DNA of 44,756 nt from Nguyenibacter vanlangensis (GCF_013376155.1 NZ_JABXXP010000003.1:1-44756), one strand, 5' to 3'. Counted from the first letter of the stretch, positions 16,782 through 26,182 are shown. Translations and numbers: made by a program. The notes: a model not told the origin generated them from the letters alone.

Positions 16782-17275
16782 TTGCTCTCGACCTTCTTGG
16801 CCACCGAGTTCAGCATGTGGCCGGTATCGATCAGGGGCTTTACCGCTGTTGCCATATTGACCGTCTTGAGCGTGCCACGCTTCTTATCGCTGCGGAGTCG
16901 GCTCTCGATGGTCGAGGGCGCGAGCGGTGGATCCTGAAGGGCCTGGATCTCCTTCTGCATCTGCGCGACCAGCTTCTCGCCTGCCATATCTAAGGCCTGC
17001 TCAGCATCCATTCCGGTCGCCTTGAGCGTCGCGCCCAGCAGGCGACCCCATTGGTCTTGGTTGTTCGCGACCATGTTCCGCATGAAGGGGCGCGGCGGAA
17101 TGGTCCTGGTGCCGAACTCATTGTAAGCGCCGACCGCCGCCACTGGCGTTCCATCGCCATAGGTCGCATCCTCGAAGAACCCGACCTTCAGCGTCGCGCC
17201 GCGATCCACCTTGGCCGCCAAGGTCTGCAACGTGCGGCGAAGAGTATCGCCTCCGCGAATGATTTTTGTTGCCAT
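16778..17275 (-). CDS. Tail completion protein, HK97 gp10-like
   Basis: 165 residues from ATG 17275, coupled as TAATG to the DUF4054 stop; the longer frame to 17284 lies inside that gene. GATLKVGFFEDATYGDGTP, VGAYNEFGTRTIPPRPFMR and DTGHMLNSV are the gp10/GpZ-like minor tail completion signature: the NEFGT and PPRPF blocks are diagnostic. It joins or seals the head-tail interface. Confidence 0.85.
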   Translation of the reverse strand: MATKIIRGGDTLRRTLQTLAAKVDRGATLKVGFFEDATYGDGTPVAAVGAYNEFGTRTIPPRPFMRNMVANNQDQWGRLLGATLKATGMDAEQALDMAGEKLVAQMQKEIQALQDPPLAPSTIESRLRSDKKRGTLKTVNMATAVKPLIDTGHMLNSVAKKVESK

Positions 17276-17706
17276 TAGGGCCATATCCTCGGTCGTTGCG
17301 GCCGGCCGGGTATGAACGCGGCTTGACGAAGGGACGCGGTCGCCGCCCAGAACTCCGCTCCATAGGGCGTCTGGTTGAACCAGGCTGCCGACCCAGGCTG
17401 CGTGCCCATGTCGGCGCCGACTGACACGCTGCCGCGGGATGCGCTCGACACACGCCCCACAACCATGTTGCCCTGGCCGATCTGAACATTCAGTTGGGCA
17501 AGATGCGCAGTCAGGAGGTAGAGCAGGAGCGTCCGCCTCCCTACGCTGCGACAGCGACTATAGGACGAATTGTCCAGGAATAGCGTGGCCTCTTCAAAGT
17601 AAAGGGAGGCCGCCGTCGCATTCACCGCGGGGACCAGGACGGGGAAACGGGCCGACCACGCCGCATAGTCGAACGTGACGATACCCGGCGTGACCGTGTC
17701 CGACAT
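17275..17706 (-). CDS. DUF4054 head completion/adaptor protein
   Basis: 143 residues. [20 protein letters not shown], the [14 protein letters not shown] segment, [14 protein letters not shown], and the ending with [19 protein letters not shown] define DUF4054, an adaptor bound under the portal (gp6-like role). It overlaps the neighbouring genes by one to four bases. Confidence 0.85.
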   Translation of the reverse strand: MSDTVTPGIVTFDYAAWSARFPVLVPAVNATAASLYFEEATLFLDNSSYSRCRSVGRRTLLLYLLTAHLAQLNVQIGQGNMVVGRVSSASRGSVSVGADMGTQPGSAAWFNQTPYGAEFWAATASLRQAAFIPGRPQRPRIWP

Positions 17707-18158
17707 CAGCCGTCCTCTTCGCGCTGTGTGACGCCCACCACCGGGAGATTTTCAGGGTCGAGTCCTTCATAGCCGGTGCGCTCGTCCGAGCGCTCACGGA
17801 TCGCATCCTGCGCGCGCGCTCCTGTCCGCTCGGCGAAGATCAGACCGGCGCGTAAGGGCGAATAGGACGAATTCTGCTTCGTCCACGCGGCCCAGAAGTC
17901 CGCATCGACCTCAGTACGCCCCACCATGCCCAGCATGCGATTGTCGCGGATGTGGAAGCGTGGGTCATGTTTGGCGCCCTTCAGCCGCACGGTGGCCTTC
18001 GGCTGCATCGGCGCCATGTTCGGGAAACCGCGCTTCGACGCTTCGGAGCGCGCCTGGATTTCGGCTTCGTCATAGAGAGACAAGACGAGACCGGATGGCA
18101 TCCGACACATGACGGATACCGTATTGCCGCTGCGGGTCGCCTGCTGTTGCGTGGTCAT
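17706..18158 (-). CDS. Head-region protein, unknown
   Basis: 150 residues. It contains RPRF-like conserved segments [20 protein letters not shown] and [20 protein letters not shown], followed by a charged C-terminus. It lies between the major capsid and DUF4054 genes, where this phage type carries a small conserved protein of unproven role. Three bases separate it from the capsid gene stop. Confidence 0.65.
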   Translation of the reverse strand: MTTQQQATRSGNTVSVMCRMPSGLVLSLYDEAEIQARSEASKRGFPNMAPMQPKATVRLKGAKHDPRFHIRDNRMLGMVGRTEVDADFWAAWTKQNSSYSPLRAGLIFAERTGARAQDAIRERSDERTGYEGLDPENLPVVGVTQREEDG

Positions 18159-18161
18159 GGA

Positions 18162-19226
18162 TCAGATGCCCTCCATGGTGGCGCAGGCCATCGGGTAGAA
18201 CCAGATGGTCCCCCAGGTGCCCTGCGACTTCTTCTGGCGGAAGTTCGAGGAATAGCGCTCGACCGCGTGCGCACGCAGCTTCTCGGTGAACGCCGTGGTG
18301 ACGGACTTCTGTCCTTCGATGGTGTCGACGAACATCTGCATCTTGCAGACGGTTTGCGTGCCGCCGCTCATGACGATGCCGGCTTCGGGAAGCGTCTCGA
18401 TCTTCAGGTTCGGCAAGGACTTGGAGATCAGATCGCGCAGCGTCGTGTTGTAGCTGTTGGCATATAGCAGGGCCTGTTGGCGCTCGGTCGGAAGCACCAG
18501 GGTCAGCGGCGTCTCCAGCGTGAGAACGCCCATCATCTGGTTGTTCAACTGGCCGAAGAGGGCGATGATGTCGCCGTACACCGCGACCGGATCGGACGTA
18601 TCCGTCCAGGCGGTAACCGTTCCGCTGCTGCCGGCCTTCGCCGTCGGCTGGATTGCGGCAGGCAACCTGGGGTCGTTCAGCGCCCCGTAGCATTCCAGTC
18701 CGGAGATCCCGAACAAATACACGAGGTTCTGCTGCTTGTTCAGCGTGGACGCGGCGCCCAGATTCTTCTGGCTGACCCAGTCCAGCTTTCCGGCACCCAT
18801 GCGCTCGATCTCGCGCTCGCCCCACTGGGTCCAGATCTGGTAGTGGAAGGACTGGCGGTTCACCCAGTTGGCGTTCGCGTCGGCCGTTCCGTCCTGGCTG
18901 GAGTCACCGTAGGCCGCCACGCGGCCGGTCAGGCTGACGACCGGGAACAGCGCCGTATCGGTGATCCAGTCGCCCTTCTTCGCCTCGCCATAGACCTCGG
19001 CGGCCCGTGTCGGCGTGATGAACGCCTTGATGACGGCTGGATCGACATACTGGGTGAAAGCGAATGGAACGCCCGAATTGGGTGCCGTGACAGAGGGAAA
19101 CTGCCCGACGCCCGGGTCTGCGTCCATGACGATGCCGCCGGCGGGGATATAGTCCCGGACGCCCTCAAGGATCACACCATAATCCAGCGCCAGGCGCGGC
19201 GCATCCTGTCGAAAAGAAGAGGTCAT
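18162..19226 (-). CDS. Major capsid protein, DUF2184
   Basis: 354 residues from ATG 19226, whose ATGA overlaps the cement-protein stop; the long upstream extension in this frame is arginine-rich and not protein-like. FTQYVDPAVIKAFITPTRAA, HYQIWTQWGEREIERM, GISGLECYGALNDPRLPAAI and YSSNFRQKKSQGTWGTIWFY are DUF2184 capsid features. The fold is HK97-like. The protein builds the head shell. Confidence 0.85.
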   Translation of the reverse strand: MTSSFRQDAPRLALDYGVILEGVRDYIPAGGIVMDADPGVGQFPSVTAPNSGVPFAFTQYVDPAVIKAFITPTRAAEVYGEAKKGDWITDTALFPVVSLTGRVAAYGDSSQDGTADANANWVNRQSFHYQIWTQWGEREIERMGAGKLDWVSQKNLGAASTLNKQQNLVYLFGISGLECYGALNDPRLPAAIQPTAKAGSSGTVTAWTDTSDPVAVYGDIIALFGQLNNQMMGVLTLETPLTLVLPTERQQALLYANSYNTTLRDLISKSLPNLKIETLPEAGIVMSGGTQTVCKMQMFVDTIEGQKSVTTAFTEKLRAHAVERYSSNFRQKKSQGTWGTIWFYPMACATMEGI

Positions 19227-19969
19227 CAGACGACGCCTTTCGTAATTGCAATGATGTCGCCGGCCGGAGCGGCCAGAGAGACGAGCCAGTCCGTCTCGAT
19301 GTAGCCGGAGATCGTCTGGCCGGACGCATTCGTCTGGATGGATCCATCGGTCAAAGAGGCATAGACTTTCTGGCCGCGGGCGGCGTCGGTAGCCGAGACG
19401 CAGAACAGGTCCCCGCCATCGGCCAGCGTGACCATAAACCCGGGCGGGATGGTCATTGTGGCTTCCTGCAGATACTGCGTGGTCAGGCCCTGCTGCTCGC
19501 GCGGCACAAAGCCGTCCGGTATGCTCGGAGCGATTGTGGCCGGCGTCAGCGTGACGGCCGGTGCTGAGGTGTAGCCACTGCCACCGTTCGTGACGTTGAT
19601 CTCGGTGACGATACCGTTCACGACGGTTGCGGTCGCTGTGGCGCCGGTCCCGCCTCCGCCGGACAGGGAGACGGTGGGCGGCAACAGGTAGCCTGTCCCT
19701 CCAACCGTAACGGCGATCGAGGACACCGCCTCGGCGGTCAACGTGGCCGTTGCAGAGGCGCCGCTGCCGCCGCCCGAGGTCGGATCGGAGTTCAGGACCG
19801 TCACGCCGTCGGGCTGGATCCAGGCGAAAGCAGCGATGGCCACAGCAGCCGCGCCGGCGCGCAGGCCCAGCGGCCAGGTCAGCGTCGAGCGGCGGGGGTT
19901 GGTGCTGGCCCAATCGCCCGGATTGCCGACGGGCCAGTTATAGTTGACCGAACTGGGGAAACCAGTCAT
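19226..19969 (-). CDS. Capsid decoration/structural cement protein with Gly-rich insert
   Basis: 247 residues. The N-terminal 65 and C-terminal 90 residues ([40 protein letters not shown]) fit a structural cement/decoration protein encoded before the capsid gene. Residues about 66-145 are a Thr/Gly/Ala-rich insert with [20 protein letters not shown] and [14 protein letters not shown], nearly the same as the insert in the sheath at 14502-15887. The insert is probably surface-exposed. Confidence 0.75.
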   Translation of the reverse strand: MTGFPSSVNYNWPVGNPGDWASTNPRRSTLTWPLGLRAGAAAVAIAAFAWIQPDGVTVLNSDPTSGGGSGASATATLTAEAVSSIAVTVGGTGYLLPPTVSLSGGGGTGATATATVVNGIVTEINVTNGGSGYTSAPAVTLTPATIAPSIPDGFVPREQQGLTTQYLQEATMTIPPGFMVTLADGGDLFCVSATDAARGQKVYASLTDGSIQTNASGQTISGYIETDWLVSLAAPAGDIIAITKGVV

Positions 19970-19981
19970 CGGCGTTTCTCC

Positions 19982-21184
19982 TTAAAGCTTGCGTGGCGTG
20001 GGAACGCCGAAGCGGGTGGAAAAATCGGCGCTATCGGATGCCATGACTGGCACTCGTGCGGCGCGGGCATTGAGCGCGACACCGACAAGCGCCTTCAGTC
20101 CGGCATCGTTCACGCCATCGGTGGGCACGCCGACCTCTTTCAGGGCGTAGCGATAGATGTCTCCGGCGCTGTCCATGCCGATCACGTCGCCGACAAGGGC
20201 GCGTACGGCCCGCCGGGCTTCGTCGGCACCCTTGCGGATAGCGCGGTCATGCGCCAGCGCGGCGTCGATGCGCTTCTGGATGGCGGCATCGTTGGCCTTG
20301 CGCTCCTTCTCGTCGTCCTCTGCGCCTTCTCCGTCATCGTCATCATCGGTGGCACAGGGCTTCTCATCCTTGCCCTTGTCCTTCGCGGATTTGTCGGATG
20401 CCTTTCGCGCACCTTCGGGTTTCATCGGCCCTTCGTCCTTGGCCGGCTTCTTTTCGTTTTCGTTTTCGTCTTCGTCGTCCGCTTCGGTGGCAGATTCCGT
20501 CACGCCCGAGTTTTCCTCGTCCATGCATTTCTTGGCGTCTTCCTCGCTGGCATCCATGGCCAGCTTCCCGGAAGCAATGGCTGCACTCAGCCGCGCCAGA
20601 TACTGGCCAGCAGTCCGCATCGTCTTCACTCCTGTGGGTTTTGCGTCAGCGACGAGCACATCTGATCCGGCCCGTCCTTTTTCGACCAGGGCAACGTGAT
20701 TGCCCCGGATGTTCCGCATGACGCCGTCGTATGGCACCCCCTGATAGGTGCCTGGCGTCATGTCAGCCTCGTAGCGGTAGGCGCAGGACAGTTCTCGCTG
20801 CTCGCCGCTCTTTATCAGTTCGATGGCCTCGCCATCCCAGATGGCCATCGAGTTATCGAGATACGGATCGGCGAATTCTGCATCCGACCCGGTCGATCCT
20901 GCCACAATATCCTTGCGTGGCGTGTCCGCCGTGACATGCACATGTTCGATCAGAACCGGAATGTTGTTGAACGACGCCGCCGCGCGCTCCAGTTCGTCGG
21001 GGTGACGAAGAAGCTGGTAGATCCGGTTCGGATCGAGACCGAGCGTGGAGGCGTTCGGGATCTCGCGCCCGTAATATCCATTCACCGTCGCCTTGCTGAT
21101 GTGGGTCCGGGCGATATACAGGCGGCCGTCTTCATCCGTGATCCGGACGGAGCCGACACGGTCATAGGCGAGGGCATGGGTCAT
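19982..21184 (-). CDS. DUF2213 prohead protease fused to scaffold
   Basis: 400 residues from ATG 21184 ([20 protein letters not shown]), three bases after the upstream stop. Residues 1-190 are the DUF2213 protease domain ([60 protein letters not shown]: the His and Ser are candidate catalytic residues). Residues about 215-300 are highly charged Glu/Asp/Lys, as in scaffolds, and the C-terminus is helical. It should assemble and mature the prohead. Confidence 0.8.
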   Translation of the reverse strand: MTHALAYDRVGSVRITDEDGRLYIARTHISKATVNGYYGREIPNASTLGLDPNRIYQLLRHPDELERAAASFNNIPVLIEHVHVTADTPRKDIVAGSTGSDAEFADPYLDNSMAIWDGEAIELIKSGEQRELSCAYRYEADMTPGTYQGVPYDGVMRNIRGNHVALVEKGRAGSDVLVADAKPTGVKTMRTAGQYLARLSAAIASGKLAMDASEEDAKKCMDEENSGVTESATEADDEDENENEKKPAKDEGPMKPEGARKASDKSAKDKGKDEKPCATDDDDDGEGAEDDEKERKANDAAIQKRIDAALAHDRAIRKGADEARRAVRALVGDVIGMDSAGDIYRYALKEVGVPTDGVNDAGLKALVGVALNARAARVPVMASDSADFSTRFGVPTPRKL

Positions 21185-21185
21185 G

Positions 21186-21992
21186 TCAGTCGTCAAATCC
21201 CGGAATGATGACCGATGACGTGCATCGGCAGTTCGGCAGTTCGCCCGGGTGTATCCATTGTCCGTCGATCAAGGCGCCCTTGCTCAGGTCGTAGCGAAGA
21301 CGTTCGCGACCGGCCTTCACATGCGATTCCCGCGGGTGTCGACCGGCCGATGAGTGAACCCAGATCGCCTCTTTCAGGCCCAGTTCCATCTGCCGCGTAC
21401 GGTTGATGGTGGCCGTGGCCTTGTTGTTCTGGTCCCGGGCGATGAAGGCGGCCCGGCGCCGGATGATGCCATACCGCGCCTGCAATTCCTTGGTCAGCGT
21501 TCCCAAGTCTCGTCCTGCGATAATCGACCGCATGACCAGTCCATTGACCTCCACCATGTGCTCTTCAGCGATCGATTTGATCAGCGACACGTTTTGGAAG
21601 GTCGTGGCCTTCAGAGCGTTCGTGACCCCAGGAGAAGGGCGGAACTTCACTTTGAATCCGGCACCTGCCAGCTTCTTGGCGAATGCCCGATCCGCATGGC
21701 CCGCCGCCGCTTCGGAGAAGTGTTGCGCCATCTGTTCGGCAACCTCGTCGAACCGCTTGCGCCACCGGTGGGTCAGTCGGTTCATTACCGATTGTAAAAG
21801 GTCTGCGGCGCTATCCTGGGCAATCTGCGGCTCTACCTTTCGGTAATTGGCCTTCAGCCAGTAAGACAGGCTGTCGTCCATCTCGCGGATCAGTGCCATC
21901 AGTTGGCGATAATAGAGCGCTTCCACGCCCGCACTTGCCCGAACCGGCGCGAGGCGCTTTCCTCGCGCGGACTGGCAATAGAGTTTCGGCAC
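21186..21992 (-). CDS. Head morphogenesis protein, Mu gpF-like
   Basis: 268 residues. [40 protein letters not shown] and the end [19 protein letters not shown] are the phage Mu F-like minor head protein signature. Two bases separate it from the portal gene; the protease gene follows. It is needed for early prohead assembly, perhaps injected with DNA. Confidence 0.85.
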   Translation of the reverse strand: MPKLYCQSARGKRLAPVRASAGVEALYYRQLMALIREMDDSLSYWLKANYRKVEPQIAQDSAADLLQSVMNRLTHRWRKRFDEVAEQMAQHFSEAAAGHADRAFAKKLAGAGFKVKFRPSPGVTNALKATTFQNVSLIKSIAEEHMVEVNGLVMRSIIAGRDLGTLTKELQARYGIIRRRAAFIARDQNNKATATINRTRQMELGLKEAIWVHSSAGRHPRESHVKAGRERLRYDLSKGALIDGQWIHPGELPNCRCTSSVIIPGFDD

Positions 21993-21993
21993 G

Positions 21994-23568
21994 CTATTCT
22001 TCTTCCTCTCCGCGCTTCAGGATGCCTTCCAGGCCCGCACCGTCCTGCTCAGGATCGGGCGGCTCCGGGGGCGGGCCGGTCAGGTCGACATCGCGATAGT
22101 TGGACTGTTCGTCTGTTGCCTGGCGCTCGCGACCTTCCTCAGCCGCGATGATGCCAGCTTCGACCAGAACCGCGTCCGTGTCGGCCTTGATCTTCTGGAT
22201 TTCGGCAAGTTGCTTCTCGTCCATCTGCCAAAGATGGACGAACTCGAAGTCCAGGTCGGGATCGATCTCGCCCCAAAGGTTCAGTTGCGACAAGTGGAAG
22301 ATCTTGCGCAGGATTGGTCCGACATTCGCTTCTTGGAAGGCAGCGATCTCGTCGTAGAACACGCGGATCTCGCCGTCAGATGAGGCGTTCAGCCCAGTAG
22401 GCTGGATCCCGAACAATTTCACCAGAGGAATGCCGGGGATGCTGGCCATGAATTCCTGCGACTGCGCCTGAAGCTCGTTCAGGCCCGACAGGTTTGCTGT
22501 CAGGACTTTGATATCCTCCGATTCCTTATCGTACACCCATGCCCCATTGTTGGTCTTGATCCGTGTCAGGGCCTGCGCACGACCGATAATGCCGTCCTCG
22601 CCGGCCGGAGTGTCAGACCCGGGGAACGGGTTCTGCATCGTCGCCTCCATGTTGGTCGCGATGCCGATGAACGAATAGTTGGACACCATGTCCGACACGC
22701 TCTGCCGCGTGCGCAGGAAATTATGCACGTAGGCACGCAACTGCTGCGTCAGCGATAGGCCGCCGAAATTGAATGCCGGCTTGAGGATGTCCGAAACCTC
22801 GAACGGAACCATGGTCAGGATCCGTGATTGGTCGACCAGCGTTCCCTGCACCCACCAGTTCTGCGGCCGGTAGTAGTCCGGCTTCAGTGGGTTGTCGGCA
22901 TTGTAGGTGTTGGGGTTGGTCCAGATCGGGTCGATATTGACCAGGCGTTCCACAGACCCTTTTGCAAGGCCCTTGGAGCCGATCACCAGTGGGACGTCCT
23001 GGCCGGCCGAATTGAGTGCGGCTCCCTTAATCCCGATCCAAACATGACCCAGCCCGTAAGCCAGACCATGCCAGATCTGCCGGCGCACCACATCGCGGAC
23101 GCGAAGGCGACGGAACTCGGCCTCCAATGCCTTCATCCGCTTGGCTGCACGTTCATCCTGAACCATATCATCGCCGCTACGGGTCGATGTGAACTTGATC
23201 CATTCGCGCGTGGATTCCTTGGCGATGACCTCGACGGGCTTCCGGAACTCGGCTCGCTGCATCATTTCCGCAAGCTGCGGATAGCCCATGAAGCCAAGAC
23301 CGTCGGCGAGAAAATTACTCAGAACGCCGTAATTGTCCTCGATCCACCCGCCGAGTCCAGGCGCTGACATGCTGTCCATGGCAAGCGCTCCAGCGCCACG
23401 GACTCCCGGAGGCGGCCTGTAGGGCTTGAACCTGCCCGCCACAGACGCCATTCCCAGATCATAGGCGCGAGGACGAAAGACCGCGCCACGCTGCGAAGAT
23501 TTCGCCACGACCGGTTCGACCCTAGCCGGACGATCCGGTGCAGGCGTCGATCTGCGAAACAGCTTCAT
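21994..23568 (-). CDS. Portal protein, DUF1073 family
   Basis: 524 residues from ATG 23568 (MKLFRRSTPAPDRP), 14 bases after the TerL stop; the upstream extension overlaps TerL. DNYGVLSNFLADGLGFMGYP, VEVIAKESTREWIKFTSTRS and GIPLVKLFGIQPTGLNASSD are DUF1073 portal motifs. The C-terminus is acidic and Pro-rich. It forms the dodecameric DNA gate of the capsid. Some databases label this family 'anti-CBASS Acb1-like'; the length and position here support portal. Confidence 0.85.
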   Translation of the reverse strand: MKLFRRSTPAPDRPARVEPVVAKSSQRGAVFRPRAYDLGMASVAGRFKPYRPPPGVRGAGALAMDSMSAPGLGGWIEDNYGVLSNFLADGLGFMGYPQLAEMMQRAEFRKPVEVIAKESTREWIKFTSTRSGDDMVQDERAAKRMKALEAEFRRLRVRDVVRRQIWHGLAYGLGHVWIGIKGAALNSAGQDVPLVIGSKGLAKGSVERLVNIDPIWTNPNTYNADNPLKPDYYRPQNWWVQGTLVDQSRILTMVPFEVSDILKPAFNFGGLSLTQQLRAYVHNFLRTRQSVSDMVSNYSFIGIATNMEATMQNPFPGSDTPAGEDGIIGRAQALTRIKTNNGAWVYDKESEDIKVLTANLSGLNELQAQSQEFMASIPGIPLVKLFGIQPTGLNASSDGEIRVFYDEIAAFQEANVGPILRKIFHLSQLNLWGEIDPDLDFEFVHLWQMDEKQLAEIQKIKADTDAVLVEAGIIAAEEGRERQATDEQSNYRDVDLTGPPPEPPDPEQDGAGLEGILKRGEEEE

Positions 23569-23582
23569 GAATGTTCGATCCT

Positions 23583-24956
23583 TCAGCGCCCTTGCGGACG
23601 GAACATGGGCAGTTTGCGTTGCAGCCCCACCACCGAGAACGCCCGGCTGCACGCATCCACTTGGTCGTCGTGGGTCACGGCCGGAAATCCAGACAATTCG
23701 TCGAGGAGCGCCCGATTCCATGGTGCTCGCACCATCGAGACATTCCCGGCGTTGACCTGCGAGGCGAACGGAGCCGCCCGCGTGGCCTTGTCACCCGTCT
23801 CGGGCGTTGCCTCCACAGTGAAGCCGGAAAGACGGCGTGCGAAGTAAAGGGCCTGCGTCTTTCCTGCCTGGCCAGGATCCTGCGGGAGGCTGATGCGGAC
23901 AGAGGCGCCATCAGCTTTCGCCGTGTTGACGATTCCCGCCTCGACCTCATCTGGGCCGCCACGGAACCGCACGACATCGATGATGACATACCCGCCAGCG
24001 GGTGTGCGGCTCATCTTGACGCCCACGGTCCAGTCAGGATCGCGCCCTCCCATAGCCTTCGTGGCAGCCAGGTCCCACGCCCGAACGGTCATGCCTCCTG
24101 CGGGAACTGCGTCTGTCGTCTCGATCAGGTGCGCTTTGATCAGACCCCCACCGGCTGGGCGCGGGGTCTGCATGTAGAGCGCGGCCCAGTCGCGTTCGCC
24201 GATCGCTGCCCGGATTTCATCGAGCCGGTCGCGTCCATACCATTCCGGCCATAGCGCGTGCCCAGCCTCGTCGATCGCCGGCAGGTTGACGATTTCCCAC
24301 TGGTCGCCACCGTTCTCCATCTCGGCCAGCAGGCGGCCGGCAAGGTCGTCCTCATGCCAGCGGGTAAGCGTCAGGATCACGGCGCCGCCAGGCATCAGGC
24401 GTGTGTAGGCGGTGCTCGTATACCAGTTCCAGACGGCGTTCCGAACCGCCTCACTGTCGGCGTCCTGGCGATCCTTGACCGGGTCGTCGATGTTCAGGAT
24501 GTCCGCGCCGCGGCCGGTAATGGCCGATCCGACACCCGCCGCCACGTAGGACCCGCCCGCGCAGGTATGCCACCGGTTCTTCGCCGCGCTGTCGGATGCC
24601 AGAGCCAGTCCCGGGAACAGGGCCGAGAACTCCGGAGATCCGACGATGTTCCGCACGTCACGCCCAAAGTCGTTTGCCAGGTCCTGCCCGTAGCTGGCGG
24701 AGATGATCTGCTTCCTCTGGTTGCGCCCAAGATACCAGGCCGGGAAGCGTCTGCTGACCAGCTCCGACTTGCCGTGGCGCGGCGGCGTGAAGATCATCAG
24801 GCGCTTGATCGCGCCGCGCTCGACTGCCTCCAGTTTCCCGCAGATGACTGGATGGTGCGGTCCAACCAGATAATCAGGCTTCGTGTAGGTCGTGAACGGC
24901 AGGAGGCTAGTGCGGGCCTCCTGTCGGCGGCCAAGCTCCTTCCTCGCTGCCGTCAT
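23583..24956 (-). CDS. Terminase large subunit
   Basis: 457 residues from ATG 24956 (AGAAGG just upstream), overlapping TerS by 50 bases. The ATPase Walker A is PPRHGKS at residues 58-64 and Walker B is ILNIDD at 153-158; a coupling motif ILTLTRWHEDDL follows. The nuclease domain has RAWDLAATK and a C-terminal HDDQVDACSRA. It pumps phage DNA into the prohead and cuts it. Confidence 0.9.
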   Translation of the reverse strand: MTAARKELGRRQEARTSLLPFTTYTKPDYLVGPHHPVICGKLEAVERGAIKRLMIFTPPRHGKSELVSRRFPAWYLGRNQRKQIISASYGQDLANDFGRDVRNIVGSPEFSALFPGLALASDSAAKNRWHTCAGGSYVAAGVGSAITGRGADILNIDDPVKDRQDADSEAVRNAVWNWYTSTAYTRLMPGGAVILTLTRWHEDDLAGRLLAEMENGGDQWEIVNLPAIDEAGHALWPEWYGRDRLDEIRAAIGERDWAALYMQTPRPAGGGLIKAHLIETTDAVPAGGMTVRAWDLAATKAMGGRDPDWTVGVKMSRTPAGGYVIIDVVRFRGGPDEVEAGIVNTAKADGASVRISLPQDPGQAGKTQALYFARRLSGFTVEATPETGDKATRAAPFASQVNAGNVSMVRAPWNRALLDELSGFPAVTHDDQVDACSRAFSVVGLQRKLPMFRPQGR

Positions 24957-25302
24957 CGCCTTCTGCCTGAGCAAGGGCAGCGAGTTCGGCATCGGAGAAT
25001 TCGGTGATGGAGCGGCGTACGGTTGCATTCATGTCGATCGCGGCGAGCTTCTGGTGGACGTAGGGGGCAGCTTTTTCGGCGGCCATCATCGCCAGCTTGA
25101 TGTCTCTCGCCATCAAGGCCATGCGCATCACGCGCAGCATGACTTCCTTCGGCGTGATCGAGGCGATCTGTTCGGGCGTCAGGTCGGCCAGGGCGTCGGC
25201 GGTCGCCTTCGCCATAGACGCCATCCTCTCGACTGTCGCCTTGTTCGGCGTGCCGGGTGCCCTGCCGCCGGTCTTCGGTGTCCCGGGCTTGCGTCCGGCC
25301 AT
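24907..25302 (-). CDS. Terminase small subunit
   Basis: 131 residues from ATG 25302 (MAGRKPGTPKTGGRAPGTPN). This Gly/Lys/Pro-rich basic start (KTGGR-PGTPNK) followed by helices is typical of TerS proteins, which bind the packaging site. An upstream ATG at 25425 lies before the terminator hairpin, so it is unlikely. It is the first gene of the late operon, and the octamer array at 25736-25829 lies about 430 bases upstream. Confidence 0.75.
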   Translation of the reverse strand: MAGRKPGTPKTGGRAPGTPNKATVERMASMAKATADALADLTPEQIASITPKEVMLRVMRMALMARDIKLAMMAAEKAAPYVHQKLAAIDMNATVRRSITEFSDAELAALAQAEGDDGSEEGAWPPTGGPH

Positions 25303-25378
25303 TTCTACTTTTTCCGTCTGGGTTTCTACTTCGAGGGTGCTGGGTTCCACCAACTCGGCCTGTCGGCGCCTGGGCAAC

Positions 25379-25411
25379 AAAAAACCGGATCGGCACAGGC
25401 CTGATCCGGTT
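25379..25411 (-). terminator. Intrinsic terminator directly upstream of TerS
   Basis: Perfect 9-bp stem (25383-25391 with 25403-25411), 11-base loop, and six Us on the minus strand followed by GTTGCC. It stands about 75 bases before the TerS start and just after the second copy of the 23-base element. It is placed as an attenuator or insulator for the late operon, like the one at 6775-6801. Confidence 0.8.
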
Positions 25412-25427
25412 CGAAATTCGTTCATGC

Positions 25428-25450
25428 GCTTTGGACGCAGTTATGGCGTC
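25428..25450 (-). repeat. 23-base conserved element, copy B
   Basis: On the minus strand it starts GACGCCATA and ends TGCGTCCAAAGC, 20 of 23 positions identical to 6802-6824. In both places it is followed by an intrinsic terminator, a GTTGC tail and the next leftward late gene, and in both places a cargo island lies on its other side. Function unknown. Confidence 0.65.
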
Positions 25451-25735
25451 GTGACTATGCACATTTTTGACGGGGAGCGCAAGGGGGAATCGGGGTGCCG
25501 AGATGCCCCACATTCTTGATCTGGCCCACGTCGGGTCCGCGCTTCGTGGCCTGGACGACGATGAGAAGGGTCTAAGGATTGTTGAGACCCCTGGCGGGGA
25601 ACAGTCAGTCTCTCCCATCACCGGGCGCTCCGAGCCACCCTGGGACAGCCTGCTTCTGGGCCGAGCGGAGCGGGTGCCCAGAAGTGCGGGCACCGCACTG
25701 GCACAGGGGGGCTCTTCGCGAGGGAAACTGCCACC
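25451..25735. other. Non-coding gap between late operon and toxin module
   Basis: About 285 bases between the 23-base element and the octamer array. Open frames exist but none has a convincing protein or ribosome site. It contains a GC-rich inverted repeat around 25673-25697 (GGTGCCC ... GGGCACC). With the octamer array this makes a roughly 450-base non-coding zone next to the terminase genes. Confidence 0.5.
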
Positions 25736-25829
25736 CGAACTTCCGAACTTCTCTATAGGGGGCCGGAGAAGTTCGTCGGCATTTCCGAACTTCCGAACTT
25801 CTACAAGTTCGCGGAAGTTCGGAAGTTCG
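25736..25829. repeat. Array of seven CGAACTTC octamers in direct and inverted order
   Basis: CGAACTTC occurs at 25736, 25744, 25786 and 25794, and its complement GAAGTTCG at 25768, 25814 and 25822; CAAGTTCG at 25804 differs by one base. Tandem copies are exactly 8 bases apart. Two inverted repeats result: 25744-25753 with 25766-25775, and a 17-bp one, 25785-25801 with 25814-25830, each with a 12-base loop. It lies in the non-coding gap between TerS and the toxin gene. A packaging site, origin or operator are all possible. Confidence 0.85.
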
Positions 25830-25844
25830 GGACGTGGGCAAATC

Positions 25845-25895
25845 ATACGCTAACAACGCATTTTCCTCTTGCAGAAGAATGCGCGGCTAGCGTAT
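25845..25895. promoter_or_regulatory. Inverted repeat and promoter of the BrnT-like module
   Basis: Outer arms ATACGCTA (25845-25852) and TAGCGTAT (25888-25895) and inner arms CGCATT/AATGCG (25857-25862, 25878-25883) form a 51-base dyad. TTGCAG at 25869-25874 and TATAAA at 25893-25898, 18 bases apart, resemble a sigma-70 promoter inside it; this would give an almost leaderless toxin mRNA. The dyad is a likely operator for the antitoxin. Confidence 0.6.
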
Positions 25896-25903
25896 AAATC
25901 CTT

Positions 25904-26182
25904 ATGACGACGATGGACCGCGCCTTCGGCTGGCACGATGCCAAAAGCGAGCAGTGCCTTCGGGACCGTGGCTTCAGTTTCGCCGACGTTCTTCCGATCT
26001 TCGCGGGCGAATTGTTCGAGAAGGTCGACGACCGGAAGGACTACGGAGAGGTTCGTATCCGGGCGGCCGGTCTGATTGAGGACGTGCCGTTCATGGTCGT
26101 CTACACGCAGCGGGATGACGTGACGTGGATCATCTCGGCCCGTCGCATGCACGACAAGGAGTGGCGTAGATGGCGAGAATGA
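25904..26182 (+). CDS. BrnT-like toxin (DUF497)
   Basis: 92 residues. FGWHDAKSEQCLRDRGFSFA, then FMVVYTQRDDVTWIISARRM and the ending DKEWRRW, are the BrnT ribonuclease-toxin pattern (RelE-like fold); the C-terminal ISARR...E-RRW block is diagnostic. It overlaps the downstream antitoxin gene by 13 bases. ATG 25904 was chosen; 25913 is also possible. It should cleave RNA when free of its antitoxin. Confidence 0.85.
   Translation: MTTMDRAFGWHDAKSEQCLRDRGFSFADVLPIFAGELFEKVDDRKDYGEVRIRAAGLIEDVPFMVVYTQRDDVTWIISARRMHDKEWRRWRE

Noticed and set aside
18162-19913. 583-codon frame suggesting a very large capsid protein
   Set aside because: The first 229 codons are arginine-rich and antisense-like to the cement-protein gene in another frame; the coupled ATG at 19226 gives a normal DUF2184 capsid.
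21994-23568. Anti-CBASS Acb1 function for the DUF1073 gene
   Set aside because: The label is attached to this family in some databases, but length, position between TerL and the Mu-F-like gene and portal motifs fit a portal.
25467-25853. Plus-strand open frame running through the octamer array
   Set aside because: Its C-terminal half is only the translation of the octamer repeats (repeating Pro/Asn/Phe/Ser), and there is no good start site; the repeats explain the open frame.
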